A stretch of DNA of 64,000 bases. It comes from UBA695 sp042691655 (GTDB lineage: Bacteria > Verrucomicrobiota > Verrucomicrobiia > Chthoniobacterales > Chthoniobacteraceae). The notes below the pieces were generated by a model. That model saw nothing but the letters and a program-made list of their open reading frames with translations, was not told the origin of the DNA and ran no database searches. The position numbers and the translations under genes were made by a program. The stretch is from positions 2,852,001 through 2,916,000 of the forward strand of contig CP170506.1 of NCBI GenBank assembly GCA_042691655.1, read 5' to 3'. Shown here piece by piece: positions 62,240 through 64,000 of this stretch. Each line of letters starts with the position of its first letter. Within the stretch, counting starts at the first letter, position 1.

Positions 62240-62884
62240 TTACCCCGTGAACGGTTTGTAAAACATTACCCCCATACACTTGGAAAAGGCATTGCCAGGA
62301 AAGGGAATCCGCCAGCCCAGACCAGGCAGATTATCCTCATTCGAAAAATACCACGAGATAAAATCAAGACCGTTCTCGGCAAGCAAATGCCTGAAATCAC
62401 GGCGTAAAAGTGCAGTGATATGATGGGGATAGTTATTGCCCAAAAAGCAACGATGCTGCCCCAGAAACAAAAAGGCCATCTTACTTAGAACTGAATGCTG
62501 ATTTGGCGTAGATATAAAACCATGCCCCCCAGGCTTTACGCACCGCGCAGATTCACGCAAGAAATGGCGAGGGTTCTCCACATGTTCAATACACTCCAGC
62601 GAAAACAAGAAGTCGATGGATGAATCGGAAACAGGCCACCGTTCGTTCAAGTCGGCACACAATACTTCCACATTATCGCCAATAGCAACTGGAGGAGGAG
62701 AGAAATCAACAAACACCACCTTTTTGCATTGTGGGGCCAATAGGCGCGTCAATTCTCCTCGTCCGCCACCAATATCACCAACTGTCATATCTGCGCGTTC
62801 TCCCTCGACGTTTCGCCACGCAGAAATGGCCATTCGCTTGATATAATCAGGGGATGTTCCCTCGTCTTGAACTCCGACTTTCAT
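62240..62884 (-). CDS. SAM-dependent methyltransferase
   Basis: 214 residues. Class I Rossmann fold: TVGDIGGGRGELTRLL (motif I), KVVFVDFSPPPV (motif II), VEVLCADLNERWPVSDSSID (motif III/IV), LFSLECIEHVENPRHFLRES and VKPGGHGFISTPNQ. The pattern is that of sugar- and lipid-active Methyltransf_11/23 members in polysaccharide loci. It lies 27 bases downstream of a glycosyltransferase gene, so it probably methylates a sugar of the same polymer (inference). Confidence 0.85.
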   Translation of the reverse strand: MKVGVQDEGTSPDYIKRMAISAWRNVEGERADMTVGDIGGGRGELTRLLAPQCKKVVFVDFSPPPVAIGDNVEVLCADLNERWPVSDSSIDFLFSLECIEHVENPRHFLRESARCVKPGGHGFISTPNQHSVLSKMAFLFLGQHRCFLGNNYPHHITALLRRDFRHLLAENGLDFISWYFSNEDNLPGLGWRIPFPGNAFSKCMGVMFYKPFTG

Positions 62885-62911
62885 AGTTTATTATTCTTCT
62901 GCCATTTGCCG

Positions 62912-63868
62912 TCATTTCATTCCGAAGAGCTGCCATCTCTCTTGAAAATAGCGAACGCCTTGGGCGTAAAATTGATCTCTCATCGTAGCAACATAATGCG
63001 TGCAGATTACCTCAGACGGTGCCTTCGCGCTACCCATGTGAACCTGATAGGCTGGGGACAAAAATCGGTATCCGTAGCGTGAACTCAATAGAGCATATAT
63101 GGACTGTTCCAAAATATGCCGCCAACCGGACAATGCCTCAGTTTCAGACAATGCTCTCTCGATCAGAGGTAAGTCTATACTTTCTTTGTTGATAACCGAC
63201 AGCCCCGAATTGCAGTCTTCCATGACCTCGCGATGAATGAGTGACTTTGCCTCGACCGGCGTAAACAAGGACAAAACCCCAGCTTGGCGGCAAAAACAAT
63301 TTGGCTGCTTTTGCGGTTCCAAGAGAGTATCGACAATTTCACAGGGATCGCCGAAAAACAGAATATCGGAATCCATAATCAGGTACCGTCCCGAACGAAT
63401 GGCAAAATACGGATCAAACAATTTTCTTGCTAAAATATATTCATTTCGTAAGGCCCTGCACTTTGGATATTCCACTAGCCCGGCCATTGTGGAGGCAGTC
63501 ATCTCGTCGGACTCCAAAATGTGGGCACCGCATAGATGAGACATAAGCAATCCGCGACTTGAGGCATCCAATGTGCCATCATCAGCGATCCAAACATCCC
63601 AGTTCCTTTTACTGCTCCAGATCAAGCTTTTCAGGGCCCACAGGGCCATCAGCAGGTCTCTGCGCCCCGTTAATATCCAGACCTTCAACGGAGAATCGGG
63701 GGCACAAGCTTGCGGGGATGTTGCCAAGACGATATCCGGGCGATAACGACTAGCCGCCACCTTTGTGCGCTGTTTTACACCCATCATAAATAGACGGTTT
63801 CGCACTCCGACAGATATTGCGTTTAGAATTGTCAAAATTTTGTTTTTTTGAGCATGCCATGCGAACAA
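62912..63868 (-). CDS. GT-A-type glycosyltransferase-like protein
   Basis: 318 residues. KVWILTGRRDLLMALWALKS, DVWIADDGTL and YLIMDSDILFFGDPCEIVDT show a GT-A nucleotide-sugar fold with a DxD motif (Asp-Ser-Asp) for metal, then CNSGLSVINKES and SPAYQVHMGSAKAPSEVICT resembling GT8/GT32-like acceptor and metal-binding parts. The start at 63868 overlaps the upstream gene by 37 bases; ATG 63787 is an alternative. Role: sugar transfer in surface-polysaccharide assembly. Confidence 0.7.
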   Translation of the reverse strand: MFAWHAQKNKILTILNAISVGVRNRLFMMGVKQRTKVAASRYRPDIVLATSPQACAPDSPLKVWILTGRRDLLMALWALKSLIWSSKRNWDVWIADDGTLDASSRGLLMSHLCGAHILESDEMTASTMAGLVEYPKCRALRNEYILARKLFDPYFAIRSGRYLIMDSDILFFGDPCEIVDTLLEPQKQPNCFCRQAGVLSLFTPVEAKSLIHREVMEDCNSGLSVINKESIDLPLIERALSETEALSGWRHILEQSIYALLSSRYGYRFLSPAYQVHMGSAKAPSEVICTHYVATMRDQFYAQGVRYFQERWQLFGMK

Positions 63869-64000
63869 CTATTGCCCTCGTCCATGCGCAACAATTTTTC
63901 ATAGGCGTATCCAATTTTTTCCGGACTAGAGAGCAAAGCAATCCGCGCGCTCCCATTTTTACCCACTTCATTCGCCAAAATTGGATCTGCGATCAAAGTG
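63832..64000 (-). CDS. Glycosyltransferase C-terminus (gene runs off the window end)
   Basis: The frame open from the right edge reads LIADPILANEVGKNGSARIA, LLSSPEKIGYAYEKLLRMDE and a short tail to TGA at 63834-63832. This is a typical last helix region of a GT4 enzyme (late-domain I.DP..A..L...G). Only about 56 residues are visible. It would be the gene upstream of the GT-A protein in the same operon. Confidence 0.55.
   Translation of the reverse strand, partial: TLIADPILANEVGKNGSARIALLSSPEKIGYAYEKLLRMDEGNSCSHGMLKKTKF

Overview
The window looks like chromosomal DNA from a member of the Verrucomicrobiota (Chthoniobacter/Opitutus-like). The main reasons are two copies of the Verru_Chthon cassette (large VccA plus pilin-like VccB, VccC and VccD), an autotransporter-repeat protein with a PEP-CTERM sorting tail, and a dense set of unusual glycoside hydrolases. 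Genus and species cannot be read from the sequence.

Layout. 1-4.6 kb (+): 3' part of a first Verru_Chthon cassette (VccC end, VccA, a secreted tail protein). 4.7-11.2 kb (+): a 1369-residue secreted multidomain glycosidase-like protein and a GH36 alpha-galactosidase. 11.3-17.2 kb: decayed mobile DNA. It holds a tyrosine integrase beside a 3' half of a tRNA-Thr(CGU) gene, a broken reverse transcriptase, two phage recombination genes fused by a deletion, and small unknown ORFs. 17.2-19.6 kb (-): a TonB-dependent receptor. 20.9-38.3 kb (-): a polysaccharide-utilisation-like locus, described below. 38.4-44.6 kb (-): a second, complete Verru_Chthon cassette in the order D-B-C-A-tail. 44.6-54.7 kb: nested insertion sequences (IS630, IS66, a serine-recombinase element inside tnpB, and an IS4 element inside the IS66 right end) with truncated bystander genes. 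54.7-59.4 kb: an unknown secreted protein and a dead GH78 alpha-L-rhamnosidase gene. 59.5-64 kb (-): a surface-polysaccharide gene cluster (glycosyltransferases and methyltransferases).

The central locus reads as one regulon. Operon 1 runs PEP-CTERM autotransporter protein, secreted esterase, GH65-like enzyme, unknown 685-residue protein, secreted beta-helix hydrolase (GH87-like). Next comes a GntR/LacI-hybrid regulator of AraR type. Operon 2 runs sialate-O-acetylesterase-like protein, MFS transporter, 2-hydroxyacid dehydrogenase, GH38 alpha-mannosidase. An ATCGAT-centred near-palindrome lies just upstream of each of the three transcription units, and two of the sites share 13 identical bases. 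I infer local control of uptake and breakdown of an O-acetylated, alpha-linked glycan. The glycan itself cannot be identified from sequence.

Most gene starts have weak or no Shine-Dalgarno sequence, so starts were chosen from signal peptides, overlaps and family lengths and are often uncertain. No rRNA, intact tRNA or CRISPR array was seen.
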